Shown piece by piece: positions 1 to 9,386 of a DNA stretch of 64,000 bases. Origin of the DNA: RZYY01 sp036794825 (lineage in GTDB: Bacteria; Bacteroidota; Bacteroidia; Bacteroidales; 4484-276); contig DAIRGA010000023.1 of the NCBI GenBank assembly GCA_036794825.1, forward strand, positions 20,368-84,367. The letters are read 5' to 3'. The translations under genes were made by a program, and so were the position numbers. Under the pieces are notes generated by a model. That model was given only the letters and a program-made list of their open reading frames with translations. It was not told the DNA's origin and made no database searches. Within the stretch, counting starts at the first letter, position 1, and each line of letters starts with the position of its first letter.

Positions 1-281
1 CCACTGGGAAGCTCGAGTTTCATTAAAGCATCAATAGTTTTTGTGGTTGAACTGTAAATGTCAAGCAGCCTTTTATAAGATGAAAGCTCAAATTGCTCTC
101 TTGACTTCTTGTTAACAAAAGTCGCACGGTTTACCGTGAAGATCTTTTTGTTGGTTGGCAACGGAATAGGACCGCTGACAACAGCTCCTGTAGTCTTTAC
201 AGTTTTTACGATCTTTTCGGCTGATTTATCAACCAGATTGTGATCGTATGACTTTAGCTTAATTCTTATCCTTTGACTCAC
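1..281 (-). CDS. rpsJ: 30S ribosomal protein S10 (3' end cut by window edge)
   Basis: Small-subunit ribosomal protein S10, which is also the NusE antitermination partner. Reading the minus strand from a GTG at 281 gives VSQRIRIKLKSYDHNLVDKS, then a GPIPLPTNKK segment and a YKRLLDIYSSTTKTIDALMK segment, all diagnostic of S10. Ninety-three codons are present, so only about the last eight residues are missing beyond position 1. The GTG start is set by homology. It is the last visible gene of the rpsL-rpsG-fusA-rpsJ transcript, 34 nt after fusA, with no tuf gene between them, which is the usual Bacteroidota arrangement. Confidence 0.95.
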   Translation of the reverse strand, partial: MSQRIRIKLKSYDHNLVDKSAEKIVKTVKTTGAVVSGPIPLPTNKKIFTVNRATFVNKKSREQFELSSYKRLLDIYSSTTKTIDALMKLELPS

Positions 282-315
282 TGTAAGATATGATTAAATG
301 ATTTGATATTATTCT

Positions 316-2424
316 TTAAACTTTAACTGTGTATCCTTTGATTTTATAAAGAACCTGCTCCAGAAGATCATTTGGAAGATCAGCATAGTGAGAAAATTCC
401 AGTGTATAGAGTGCGCGTCCCTGCGTTAATGACCGAAGTTGTGTGATATATCCGAACATTTCGGCCAGAGGAACTCTTGCATGTAAAACCTGTGCGTTGT
501 ACTTGGTCGAGACTTCTTCAATCTGTCCGCGACGACGGTTGAGATCGCTGCTGATTTCTCCAAGATATTGATCTGGAGTTATTACTTCAAGTCGCATTAC
601 GGGCTCGAGAAGTGTCAGGCTCATCATACGGGCAGCATTGCGGAAACCAATTTTTGCCGCAATTTCAAATGCAAGCGGATCAGAGTCAATTTGATGATAA
701 GAGCCATTTTTCAGCACAACTTTCATATTGTAAACCGAAAAACCTGCCAGTACCCCATTCATCATCGACATCTCAAAACCACGTTTTACAGCATTGATGT
801 ACTCCTTTGGGATCGCTCCGCCTTTGATCTCATCAATAAACTGAAGACCTCTGATATCCTTGTCGTCAGCTGGTCCGATTTCAAATGTAATATCTGCAAA
901 GCGGCCTTTTCCACCGGTTTGCTTTTTATAAACTTCCTGGTAAGTGAAATAGTTACGGAAGGCTTCTTTATAGGAAACCTGGGGTTTCCCCTGGTTGCAT
1001 TCGATGTTATAATCGCGTCTGAGCTCATCCAGTCTGATTTCCAGGTGCAACTCGCCCATACCGCTTATTATCGTTTGACCTGTTTCTTCATCCACCTTTA
1101 CCTTAAATGTTGGGTCTTCTTCAGTTAATTTAATCAGGCAACTTTGGAGTTTTTCAACATCATCCTGGGTCTTAGGTTCCACAGCCATGTTGATGACTGG
1201 TTCAGGAAACTTGATAGTCTCAAGTATAATAGGATGATTCAACAATGTGAGTGAATCACCGGTGCGAATTTCTTTAAAACCTACCAATGCACAGATGTTG
1301 CCTGCTTCAACCTTTTCGAGCGGGTGATACTTGTTTGCATGCATCTGCATCAGGCGAGTGATACGCTCCTTTTTCCCTGTATTTACATTTAAAACCTGTT
1401 CACCAGGTTTGATGGAACCAGAGTAAACACGAAGGAAAGCAATTTTCCCAACGTAAGGATCTGACTTAATCTTGAAGGCCAAAGCTGCGAAGTTATCTTC
1501 AGGATCAGCACTTCTGGTTTCTTCTTTTTCAGTAAAAGGATTTATCCCAACCACAGGCGGAAGGTCCATTGGACCTGGAAGATAAGCAGCAATTGCATCA
1601 AGTAGTTTTTGAATTCCTTTATTCCTGAATGCAGCTCCGCACAAAACAGGGGTAATTCGCATTTCTAGTGTGGCTTTACGAACCGTCTGCCGGATCTCAT
1701 CCACTGTAATGGAAGTTGGATCAAGAAGGAACTTTTCGAGTAGTTCATCGCTCTCTTCAGCAACACCTTCTATTAAAAGCGTGCGGTATTCTCTCACTAC
1801 TTCGGTTAAATCTGTTGGAATCGGAATTTCTCTGATTGTAGTTCCTAAACTGGTTTCGTCCCATTGGTAGGCTTTGTTGGTGATAAGGTCAACAATGCCG
1901 GAAAAGTTATCTTCTTCTCCAATTGGAATCTGCAATGGAATCGGATTTGCGCCAAGTTTATCCTTGATTTGACCGATGACATTAAAAAAATCAGCCCCGG
2001 AACGATCCATCTTATTGATGAAACTTACACGGGGAACTCTGTATTTATCTGCCTGGCGCCAAACGGTTTCTGACTGAGGCTCTACTCCTCCCACTGCACA
2101 AAAAACAGCAACTGCACCATCAAGAACCCGCAGTGATCTCTCAACTTCTACGGTAAAGTCAACATGACCAGGTGTGTCGATGATGTTGATCTTGTATTCC
2201 TGATTGTCAAAACTCCAGAAGACTGTGGTAGCAGCGGCGGTAATTGTAATTCCTCTCTCCTGTTCCTGCACCATGTAATCCATGGTGGCTGCGCCATCGT
2301 GCACTTCGCCTAGTTTATAATTGATGCCCGAATAAAACAATATCCGCTCAGTTGTAGTGGTTTTACCCGCATCAATGTGAGCCATGATACCAATATTCCT
2401 TGTATGTTTTAAATCGTTGATCAT
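316..2424 (-). CDS. fusA: Translation elongation factor G
   Basis: GTPase that moves tRNA and mRNA through the ribosome and helps recycle it. The 702-residue protein has the full EF-G length. The G1 loop AHIDAGKT lies near residue 16, followed by DTPGHVDF and NKMD. Domains II to V are present, ending with the EVSTKYNAQVLHARVPLAEM region of domain IV/V. A TTG lies one codon upstream, but I use the ATG at 2424 (MINDLKHTRN) as the start. It follows rpsG by 33 nt in the str operon and should be co-transcribed from the rpsL promoters. A canonical copy with nothing unusual. Confidence 0.97.
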   Translation of the reverse strand: MINDLKHTRNIGIMAHIDAGKTTTTERILFYSGINYKLGEVHDGAATMDYMVQEQERGITITAAATTVFWSFDNQEYKINIIDTPGHVDFTVEVERSLRVLDGAVAVFCAVGGVEPQSETVWRQADKYRVPRVSFINKMDRSGADFFNVIGQIKDKLGANPIPLQIPIGEEDNFSGIVDLITNKAYQWDETSLGTTIREIPIPTDLTEVVREYRTLLIEGVAEESDELLEKFLLDPTSITVDEIRQTVRKATLEMRITPVLCGAAFRNKGIQKLLDAIAAYLPGPMDLPPVVGINPFTEKEETRSADPEDNFAALAFKIKSDPYVGKIAFLRVYSGSIKPGEQVLNVNTGKKERITRLMQMHANKYHPLEKVEAGNICALVGFKEIRTGDSLTLLNHPIILETIKFPEPVINMAVEPKTQDDVEKLQSCLIKLTEEDPTFKVKVDEETGQTIISGMGELHLEIRLDELRRDYNIECNQGKPQVSYKEAFRNYFTYQEVYKKQTGGKGRFADITFEIGPADDKDIRGLQFIDEIKGGAIPKEYINAVKRGFEMSMMNGVLAGFSVYNMKVVLKNGSYHQIDSDPLAFEIAAKIGFRNAARMMSLTLLEPVMRLEVITPDQYLGEISSDLNRRRGQIEEVSTKYNAQVLHARVPLAEMFGYITQLRSLTQGRALYTLEFSHYADLPNDLLEQVLYKIKGYTVKV

Positions 2425-2457
2425 CAATTATGACTGGCTTAGCAGTATCTTGTTTAA

Positions 2458-2925
2458 TTAAAATCTGAAATGGGAAAAGGCCTTATTTGCTTCAGCCATT
2501 CTGTGGGTATCTTCCTTCTTTTTAAATGCGCCACCTTCTTCTTTGTATCCGGCAATTATCTCAGCAGCCAATTTCCTACCCATGGATTTTTCGTTCCTTT
2601 TGCGGGCAAACAAAATCAGATTCTTCATTCCGATTGATTGCTTGCGTGATGGCGGAATTTCTGTAGGAATCTGGAATGTTGCTCCCCCAACCCTCCGACT
2701 TCTTACTTCAACGGAAGGTGTAACGTTGGCAAGCGCTTTTTTCCATACTTCCAGGCCATTCTCCTTAGTTCTTTCTTCAACGATATCCATTGCTTCATAA
2801 AAAATGCCGTAAGCAGTTTCCTTCTTACCGCGAAGCATAATGTTATTGACAAATTTTGTAACATGCTGATCGTTGTACCTTGGATCAGGCAGAACAATTC
2901 TCTTTTTTGGTCTCGCTTTCCTCAT
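2458..2925 (-). CDS. rpsG: 30S ribosomal protein S7
   Basis: Primary 16S rRNA-binding protein that nucleates assembly of the 30S head and contacts the E and P sites. The protein is 155 residues, normal for the family. It begins MRKARPKKRIVLPDPRYND and carries the conserved GGATFQIPTEIPPSRK-type segment and the GRKLAAEI helix. It sits 34 nt downstream of rpsL and 33 nt upstream of fusA in the str operon. Confidence 0.97.
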   Translation of the reverse strand: MRKARPKKRIVLPDPRYNDQHVTKFVNNIMLRGKKETAYGIFYEAMDIVEERTKENGLEVWKKALANVTPSVEVRSRRVGGATFQIPTEIPPSRKQSIGMKNLILFARKRNEKSMGRKLAAEIIAGYKEEGGAFKKKEDTHRMAEANKAFSHFRF

Positions 2926-2959
2926 TTGAAAAACTATTATGAGATGAATTTAATTCAGT

Positions 2960-3337
2960 TTATTTCTGTTTAGGCCGTTTAGCGCCATACTTTGACCTTC
3001 TTTGCCTACGGCCATCAACACCGGAGGTGTCAAGGGCTCCTCTGATGATGTGGTACCTTACGCCCGGAAGATCTTTAACACGACCACCACGGATCATCAC
3101 AATGGAGTGCTCCTGGAGGTTGTGACCTTCACCTGGGATGTATGCGTTCACCTCTTTACCATTGGTCAACCTGACCCTTGCTACTTTACGCATCGCAGAG
3201 TTAGGTTTTTTCGGTGTTGTAGTGTACACGCGAACACAAACGCCTCTTCGCTGAGGGCAACTGTCCAGCGCGGGAGACTTACTTTTAGCAGTCAATTTCT
3301 TACGTCCTTTACGAACTAACTGTTGTATAGTCGGCAT
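2960..3337 (-). CDS. rpsL: 30S ribosomal protein S12
   Basis: Decoding-centre protein S12, 125 residues. It contains YTTTPKKPNSAMRKVARVRL and the EGHNLQEHSIVMIRGGRVKD loop. Lysine 43 in TPKKPNSA, the classical streptomycin-resistance site, is wild type. It is the first gene of the str operon. Two TAnnTTTG-type promoters lie upstream on the same strand (about 3392-3399 and 3656-3685), so the operon probably has a long 5' leader and two start sites. Confidence 0.97.
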   Translation of the reverse strand: MPTIQQLVRKGRKKLTAKSKSPALDSCPQRRGVCVRVYTTTPKKPNSAMRKVARVRLTNGKEVNAYIPGEGHNLQEHSIVMIRGGRVKDLPGVRYHIIRGALDTSGVDGRRQRRSKYGAKRPKQK

Positions 3338-3391
3338 AATCAGACTTTTAGTTTTAATTTCATTACGTTAAGCCCCTGATTTTTGGGGGTG

Positions 3392-3399
3392 CAAAAGTA
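3392..3399 (-). promoter_or_regulatory. Proximal rpsL promoter (-7 box)
   Basis: The minus strand reads TACTTTTG, an exact TAnnTTTG box, about 55 nt before the rpsL start. The leader then contains CCCC/GGGG, able to form a small hairpin. Just upstream lies the imperfect palindrome 3419-3442 (CGAGAA/TTCTCG ends). No well-spaced -33 TTG is evident. Confidence 0.55.
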
Positions 3400-3655
3400 T
3401 TAATTTTCTTATTCAACACGAGAATTTTTTAAAATTTTCTCGATAGCTGGATAAAATCAAAACATTAAAAGGAGGGAAATAGTAAGGAAGGACAAAAAAA
3501 ATCGTCGAGGTAAAATGACGTGGAAACAAATTTTCCGGAAGCCATTAGAAACCTTTAACTACCTCATTTTATCAGGTTTCCTTAAAATTTCTCTTCAAAA
3601 AACTTATCGCTTCAATAAATGAAAATACTGAAATTTTTCACTTTAAAAGCGGCGG

Positions 3656-3685
3656 CAAAAGTACAACTATTTTTTACTTGACAAA
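3656..3685 (-). promoter_or_regulatory. Distal str-operon promoter
   Basis: The minus strand shows TTTG, then 18 nt, then TACTTTTG: both Bacteroidota promoter elements at near-ideal spacing. Transcription would run leftward about 310 nt before rpsL without crossing another gene, so it is probably a second promoter for the ribosomal operon with a long leader. Confidence 0.55.
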
Positions 3686-3745
3686 CATTTTTCAAAAAAA
3701 AATCGGGATTTTCTTTCAACCCTCCGGGAATTCGTAAACAAAGCG

Positions 3746-4867
3746 ATGGGCAAAAGAGATTTTGAATTAGATTTGCAGCCTGAAATCAATTTACAATATT
3801 CGAAGGTGAATCTCATCAACAGGATAAATGCCATGGCTAAATTGGGCGAGATTTTAAGAAATCCCGATCCTGAGCATTTCCGTAGTTTGGCAGGTGAGAT
3901 CCGGAAATTAAATGAAACGGTAAAAACCATTCACTTGAAGAACAGCTGGTTTACTGAGGAATCTGTTCTTTCAGCCATGAAAAACCTGGGACACACTCTG
4001 AAAGTACCAACGCTTGAGAAATGGGTTAAAAAATACGATCCAAAGCTTTTTGAACAGAAAAAGTCAAAATCAATAGGTGTTATCATGGCAGGCAATATTC
4101 CGCTGGTTGGTTTCCATGATTACCTTTCAGTTCTGATATCTGGACATAAGCTCATTGCAAAACTTTCATCAGACGACAATATCCTGCTTCCGGTAATTCA
4201 CAACTTGCTAGTTAAGATTGAGCCCGCTTTTAAGAACACGGTAATCTTTGCCGAGGGAACGATCTCCGGATTTGACGCAGTGATAGCCACTGGCAGCAAC
4301 AATTCATCAAGGTATTTTGAATTTTATTTTGGGAAATACCCGCATTTAATCAGAAAAAATCGCAGTTCGGTTGCTGTGATCGGTGGAATTGAGACCGGCG
4401 AAGAACTGCATTCGCTATGCATCGACATTTTCAGCTATTTTGGCCTTGGATGCAGGAACGTATCAAAACTCTTTGTTCCACGGAATTATAAATTTGATCG
4501 TTTTTTTGAAGCAGCCCAGGATTTCGTTGAGGTGATTAATCATCACAAATACAGAAACAATTACGACTATGTTAAGGCAGTTTATCTTGTCAATAAAACA
4601 CCTCATCTTGATAACGGATTTCTCATCCTGAAGGAAGACACCGGAATTAGTTCTCCGGTTTCAGTGTTGTTTTACGAACATTATCAAAGCATACACGAAC
4701 TGAGGGAGGTAATCAAAATCAACAGTGAAAGAATTCAATGCGTGGTCTCTAGTAGCAACATCAACTACCTAAAAAAGAATATCCAGCCCGGAAAAACTCA
4801 ATTGCCAGCACTTTGGGATTATGCTGATAATGTTGATACTATGGAATTTCTGACTGGTCTGAAATAA
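3746..4867 (+). CDS. LuxC-like acyl-CoA reductase
   Basis: Predicted acyl-CoA reductase of the LuxC family (PF05893), which reduces activated acyl groups to aldehydes. The 373-residue protein has the conserved GVIMAGNIPLVGFHDYLSVL segment near residue 110, GHKLIAKLSSDD, VIATGSNNSSRYFEFYFGKY and SYFGLGCRNVSKLFVP around the putative active cysteine. Stand-alone copies of this family are common in Bacteroidota and their substrate is unclear. No luxD/luxE partner is nearby. The start at 3746 is the first ATG; the next internal Met (residue 30, INAMAKLGEIL) is closer to where the family core begins, so the true N-terminus could be shorter. Confidence 0.8.
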   Translation: MGKRDFELDLQPEINLQYSKVNLINRINAMAKLGEILRNPDPEHFRSLAGEIRKLNETVKTIHLKNSWFTEESVLSAMKNLGHTLKVPTLEKWVKKYDPKLFEQKKSKSIGVIMAGNIPLVGFHDYLSVLISGHKLIAKLSSDDNILLPVIHNLLVKIEPAFKNTVIFAEGTISGFDAVIATGSNNSSRYFEFYFGKYPHLIRKNRSSVAVIGGIETGEELHSLCIDIFSYFGLGCRNVSKLFVPRNYKFDRFFEAAQDFVEVINHHKYRNNYDYVKAVYLVNKTPHLDNGFLILKEDTGISSPVSVLFYEHYQSIHELREVIKINSERIQCVVSSSNINYLKKNIQPGKTQLPALWDYADNVDTMEFLTGLK

Positions 4868-4884
4868 TTTTTTTGTCGCTGATA

Positions 4885-4914
4885 TTGCGAATCAAATTAA
4901 AGATACTAATTTTG
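4885..4914 (+). promoter_or_regulatory. rpmE promoter
   Basis: TTG at 4885-4887, exactly 19 nt, then TAATTTTG at 4907-4914: the best match to the Bacteroidota -33/-7 consensus in the window. It lies 26 nt upstream of the L31 ATG. Confidence 0.7.
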
Positions 4915-4940
4915 CACCCCCAAATTAATAAGATTTTATC

Positions 4941-5204
4941 ATGAAAAAAGACATTCATCCAAAAGAATACAAATTTGTAGTCTTTCAGGACATTTCCAAC
5001 GGCTACGCATTTTTAAGCAAATCAACAGCTAACAGCAAAGAGACAATAAAATGGGAAGATGGTAAGGATTACCCGCTCATCAAACTCGAAATTTCGCACA
5101 CTTCGCATCCATATTTCACTGGTAAGATGAAGTTGATTGATACTGCCGGCCGCGTTGACAAATTCAGAAACAGGTACAAGAAGCATTTCGAAGGTAAAGA
5201 ATAG
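4941..5204 (+). CDS. rpmE2: 50S ribosomal protein L31, type B
   Basis: Large-subunit protein L31 of the C-minus (type B) class. The 87-residue protein begins MKKDIHPKEYKFVVFQDISN, has SHPYFTGK and ends in a basic helix (RVDKFRNRYKKHF). The zinc-binding CxxC pairs of type A L31 are absent, as expected for type B. It is monocistronic: its own promoter lies just upstream and an intrinsic terminator follows at 5233. Confidence 0.95.
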   Translation: MKKDIHPKEYKFVVFQDISNGYAFLSKSTANSKETIKWEDGKDYPLIKLEISHTSHPYFTGKMKLIDTAGRVDKFRNRYKKHFEGKE

Positions 5205-5232
5205 ACTCTCTGGTAACTATCGGAAAAAATTC

Positions 5233-5261
5233 AGCTCTCATTCCACTGAGGGCTTTTTTTG
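5233..5261 (+). terminator. Intrinsic terminator of rpmE
   Basis: AGCTCTCA / TGAGGGCT form an 8-bp stem with a 6-nt loop, followed at once by seven T residues, 29 nt after the rpmE stop codon. Confidence 0.85.
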
Positions 5262-5444
5262 TTTTGGTGAAGTTCATATCCAACGGCTATTACTAACAAA
5301 ACCCGGAAATCCGGCAAAGCAGAATAAAGAATCCAACACTCAATCCCTTACTCCATGTATTTAATCTTCAGGGAATTGTAAATGTTCCGTGTTTTTTACT
5401 GTCAATTTGGGCAATTAAAAGGTCTGACTGAAAAGTTAAAATTC

Positions 5445-5452
5445 TAAATTTG
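5445..5452 (+). promoter_or_regulatory. Promoter -7 box of the GlmU-family gene
   Basis: TAAATTTG matches TAnnTTTG and lies 17 nt before the ATG at 5470, giving a very short 5' UTR. No clear -33 TTG. Confidence 0.5.
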
Positions 5453-5469
5453 CCAAAAAAATCATTCCT

Positions 5470-6657
5470 ATGAATTACGTATTGTTTGATGACTCGGCAC
5501 GTAACAATTTGTTGCCTCTAACCTTCACAAAACCAGTGGCAGATCTCAGAGTTGGGATACTAACGATCAGGGAAAAGTGGGAAGCCTTTCTAAGAGAAGA
5601 AACATCGAGTTTAACAGAAGATTACCTCAGTGGAAAATATCCTATGGTACCGTCGCAGGATACGATTCTGATTAATGGTTCGATAGCCCCAAATAAAGAC
5701 CTGGTAAGGAAAATCAAACGCCTGGAAAAGAACGAATCGTTGATCAAAGACGACAGCATCATCGCACAGCGCATTGATTCCGGTGATCTTGAAGCTTCTG
5801 CCGAGCAGGATTTTGAGAAAATGTCGAGCATCAAATACGAAGAGCAATATAATAAGGTGAACTTTCCCTGGGATCTGTTTACGATGAATAGTGATGCCAT
5901 CGAACAGGATTTCGATACTGCAACGCATAGCAGCCATAACCAGAAGCCCAATTCTACCAATACGATTATTGGAAATGGAAAACTATTCATCGACAAAACT
6001 GCCCATGTAAATGGCGCAACGCTGAATACCTCTACCGGTCCTATTTTTATTGGTAAAAATGCGGAGGTAATGGAAGGAGCTAACATCAGAGGCCCTTTTG
6101 CACTCTGTGAAGGCGGCGTGGTAAAAATGGGAGCAAAAATTTATGGCGCCACTACAATCGGAAAATTTTCAAAAGTGGGTGGTGAACTGAACAATGTTGT
6201 GATTGGAAATTACTCGAATAAAGCACATGACGGTTTTTTGGGCAATTCGGTCTTGGGCGATTGGTGTAACATTGGTGCCGACACCAATTCATCAAACTTA
6301 AAAAATACCTACGACGAAGTAAAAGTATGGAACTATCCAAACCAGACTTTCATCTCTACCGGGCTACAGTTTTGTGGTTTAATTATGGGCGATCACTCTA
6401 AATGTGCTATCAACACTATGTTCAACACAGGAACAGTAATTGGTGTTAGTGCAAATATCTTTGGCACAGGATTTCACCGGAACTTTATAGCTTCTTTCTC
6501 CTGGGGTGGGACTGCTGGTTTTACGCACTATGACGCTGACAAAGCAATTGATGTTGCGCGCCTGGTTTACAAACGCAGGGGAATTGAGTTCTCAGAAGTT
6601 GAGGAATTTATCCTTCGACACATCCACAAAATGACCAAGATTAACCGACGGTACTAA
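5470..6657 (+). CDS. GlmU-family sugar nucleotidyltransferase / left-handed beta-helix acyltransferase
   Basis: Alternative Bacteroidota GlmU-like enzyme (NCBI family TIGR03991 type), proposed to make UDP-N-acetylglucosamine for cell-wall synthesis. Of 395 residues, the first ~160 form a divergent nucleotidyltransferase-like region starting MNYVLFDDSARNNLLPLTFT with the KPVADLRVGILTIREKWE segment. The rest is a hexapeptide-repeat beta-helix, for example GPIFIGKNAEVMEGANIRGP and NVVIGNYSNKAHDGFLGNSV. The start is supported by a TAnnTTTG box 17 nt upstream. The function follows the family name; residues are not conserved well enough here for me to assign a catalytic pair by eye. Confidence 0.85.
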   Translation: MNYVLFDDSARNNLLPLTFTKPVADLRVGILTIREKWEAFLREETSSLTEDYLSGKYPMVPSQDTILINGSIAPNKDLVRKIKRLEKNESLIKDDSIIAQRIDSGDLEASAEQDFEKMSSIKYEEQYNKVNFPWDLFTMNSDAIEQDFDTATHSSHNQKPNSTNTIIGNGKLFIDKTAHVNGATLNTSTGPIFIGKNAEVMEGANIRGPFALCEGGVVKMGAKIYGATTIGKFSKVGGELNNVVIGNYSNKAHDGFLGNSVLGDWCNIGADTNSSNLKNTYDEVKVWNYPNQTFISTGLQFCGLIMGDHSKCAINTMFNTGTVIGVSANIFGTGFHRNFIASFSWGGTAGFTHYDADKAIDVARLVYKRRGIEFSEVEEFILRHIHKMTKINRRY

Positions 6658-6827
6658 TTTCACCTGGTTGACAAAACGTTTAATAAGTATCTCTGCAACA
6701 CATTCAATTGAGAAAATTTTCCCGCAATCATTCAGGTTCGCCATTGATGGCATGTTTGTTGACAACCCTGCAGCAAGCACTGCTTGAATTATATTTTTAA
6801 ATTGATTTTCATTGTGTTAGTAGCGCA

Positions 6828-6848
6828 TTTTTGAATATTATTCAAAAA
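6828..6848. promoter_or_regulatory. Palindrome upstream of lon, possible operator
   Basis: TTTTTGAAT ATT ATTCAAAAA is a perfect 9-bp inverted repeat with a 3-nt centre, 69 nt before the lon ATG. It has no adjoining T-run of terminator type and fits a dimeric regulator site. No heat-shock element that I recognise is obvious. Confidence 0.35.
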
Positions 6849-6916
6849 GTAAACCGATCAATTATGACGCATTGTTTGTTAGTAACCATTTTTTGCCACT
6901 TTGACATACAATTAAT

Positions 6917-9376
6917 ATGTTTGGACCTTTAGGAAAAGATAATCTGCTTTTTAGTGAAATCGTTGAAGGCGAAACTGAATTTATCCCCCTACTTTCGCAG
7001 GAAGATGAGGAACTGATAAACTCAGAAGAAGTCCCGGAAACGCTGCCTATACTGCCTTTGCGCAACACTGTGTTGTTTCCGGGAGTTGTTATACCAATCA
7101 CTGTTGGCCGAGATAAGTCCATCAGGCTGGTCAGAGAGTTTTACAATAAAAAGAAACCGATTGGAGTCATAGCCCAGAAGCAGGCTGAGATTGAGGATCC
7201 ACAACCGGCCGACCTTTTTGAGGTGGGTACTGTTGCAACTATTCTAAAAGTGCTTCAAATGCCAGATGGAAACACCACTGTCATTATACAGGGCAAGAAA
7301 AGGTTCAAACTTATCGAAGTTATCACAGAAGATCCTTATTTTCTGGCCAGAGTCTCAGCATTTGACTCAAGCAAAAAGGTCGTTCATGATAAGAACTTCC
7401 AGGCACTCATCTCTTCGCTCAAAGATCTTTCGATTCAGATCATCAACATTTCTCCAAACATTCCATCAGAAGCAGCATTTGCAATCAAAAATATCGAAAG
7501 TACGGTTTTTCTGGTGAATTTTATTTCAAGCAACCTGAATATCTCCACAGGCGAAAAACAAACCCTTCTTGAAATTTCAGATGTTAATCAACGCGCTACC
7601 AATGTTTTAGCTGCTTTAAGTAAAGAATTGCAAATGCTCGAGCTAAAAAATCAGATCCAGGATAAGGTAAAACATGAACTGGATAAACAGCACCGGGATT
7701 ATATACTCAATCAACAATTAAAAACCATCCAGGAAGAATTAGGCGGATCGAGTCATCTGCAACAAATTGATGAGTTAAAAAAATTGGCTCAGCAAAAAAA
7801 ATGGAGCAAGGAAGTTCAGGAAGTATTTGATAAAGAAGTAAATAAGCTCAACCGAATCAATCCCAACTCAATGGATTATTCGATTCAGGTAAATTACCTG
7901 GAAACCCTTGTTGAACTGCCCTGGAATGAATACACTGACGATAATTTTAATCTCGCTCACGCGCAAAAGGTTCTGGACAAAGATCATTTTGGGCTTGAAA
8001 AAGTGAAGGAGAGAATCATCGAATACCTAGCTGTGCTCAAACTTAAAAACAACATGAAGTCACCGATCATTTGCCTTACCGGCCCTCCGGGAGTTGGCAA
8101 AACTTCGTTGGGCAAATCCATTGCAAGTGCGTTGGGCAGGAAATACATCCGTATGTCGCTTGGTGGCTTGAGAGATGAGGCGGAGATTCGCGGTCATCGT
8201 AAAACTTACATCGGCGCAATGCCTGGAAGAATTATTCAGAGCATCAAAAAGGCTAAATCGTCGAACCCTGTTTTCGTACTTGATGAAATTGATAAAGTAA
8301 TCGGGGCCAACATTAACGGCGACCCTTCAGCGGCGCTTCTCGAAGTGCTTGATCCTGAGCAGAACACAACCTTCTATGATAATTTTTTAGAACTTGAATA
8401 CGATCTTTCAAGAGTACTGTTTCTGGCGACAGCCAACACACTGAGCACGGTTCATCCCGCATTACGCGATCGCATGGAGGTGATTGAGATCAGCGGTTAC
8501 CTGCTTGAAGAAAAAATGGAAATCGCCAAAAAACACTTGATTCCTAAACAGATGAAAGAGCATGGTATTAAAACATCTCATTTAACTTTTCCAAAACAAA
8601 CTATCCAGACTTTAATAGAAGATTACACCAGAGAATCAGGAGTAAGGCTTCTGGAAAAAAATATCGCCAAACTGATTCGTAGCAGGGCACGCTTTATTGC
8701 TGAAAATCAGGAGTACGAAAGAAAAATTTCTCCGGAGGATGCTGCCCGGGTGTTGGGGGCGCCTAAATTTCAGAAAGATCAGCGAATTTCAAATGAGATT
8801 GCCGGAGTTGTGACCGGGCTGGCATGGACTGCTGTCGGCGGTGAGATCCTTTTTGTGGAAGCAAGTCTCAGTCGCGGCAAAGGCACACTCACTATGACGG
8901 GAAATCTCGGTGACGTGATGAAAGAATCTGCGACAATTGCTTATGAGTACATTAAAGCGCACTCAGATTACATCAACATAAATCCTGAAATTTTCGACAA
9001 ACACAACCTTCACATCCATATCCCTGAAGGTGCAACGCCCAAAGACGGACCGTCGGCAGGTATTACAATGATGACGGCCATTGCCTCGGCGTTTACACAA
9101 AGAAAAGTGAGGGATAAAATTGCCATGACGGGTGAGATAACCTTGCGCGGGAAAGTTTTGCCGGTTGGCGGTATCAAAGAGAAAATCCTCGCTGCCAAGA
9201 GAGCGAAAATTGAAATCATAATTCTATCGAAAGAAAACGAAAAGGATGTAAAAGAAATTCCGGAAAAGTATATTACAGGGCTTCGTTTTGAATACGTAAA
9301 CACCATGCTCGATGTTCTGAATTATGCACTGTTGGCTGAGCAGGTAAAAAATCCCCTAACCGTAACTTTAAACTAA
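6917..9376 (+). CDS. lon: ATP-dependent protease Lon
   Basis: Cytosolic AAA+ serine protease that degrades misfolded and regulatory proteins. It has 819 residues. The N-terminal substrate-binding domain begins at about residue 42 (LPILPLRNTVLFPGVVIPI). Walker A GPPGVGKTS lies at 389-397, with Walker B VFVLDEIDK following. The C-terminal protease domain has Ser713 in PKDGPSAG and Lys756 in GGIKEK, which form the Ser-Lys dyad. Compared with E. coli Lon there is a ~35-residue N-terminal extension, common in Bacteroidota. It is followed 10 nt later by a small membrane protein gene. Confidence 0.97.
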   Translation: MFGPLGKDNLLFSEIVEGETEFIPLLSQEDEELINSEEVPETLPILPLRNTVLFPGVVIPITVGRDKSIRLVREFYNKKKPIGVIAQKQAEIEDPQPADLFEVGTVATILKVLQMPDGNTTVIIQGKKRFKLIEVITEDPYFLARVSAFDSSKKVVHDKNFQALISSLKDLSIQIINISPNIPSEAAFAIKNIESTVFLVNFISSNLNISTGEKQTLLEISDVNQRATNVLAALSKELQMLELKNQIQDKVKHELDKQHRDYILNQQLKTIQEELGGSSHLQQIDELKKLAQQKKWSKEVQEVFDKEVNKLNRINPNSMDYSIQVNYLETLVELPWNEYTDDNFNLAHAQKVLDKDHFGLEKVKERIIEYLAVLKLKNNMKSPIICLTGPPGVGKTSLGKSIASALGRKYIRMSLGGLRDEAEIRGHRKTYIGAMPGRIIQSIKKAKSSNPVFVLDEIDKVIGANINGDPSAALLEVLDPEQNTTFYDNFLELEYDLSRVLFLATANTLSTVHPALRDRMEVIEISGYLLEEKMEIAKKHLIPKQMKEHGIKTSHLTFPKQTIQTLIEDYTRESGVRLLEKNIAKLIRSRARFIAENQEYERKISPEDAARVLGAPKFQKDQRISNEIAGVVTGLAWTAVGGEILFVEASLSRGKGTLTMTGNLGDVMKESATIAYEYIKAHSDYININPEIFDKHNLHIHIPEGATPKDGPSAGITMMTAIASAFTQRKVRDKIAMTGEITLRGKVLPVGGIKEKILAAKRAKIEIIILSKENEKDVKEIPEKYITGLRFEYVNTMLDVLNYALLAEQVKNPLTVTLN

Positions 9377-9386
9377 CTTTGCAAGC

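Noticed and set aside
568..1128. Antisense frame over fusA
   Set aside because: It is a shadow of EF-G codons on the other strand, without its own motifs.
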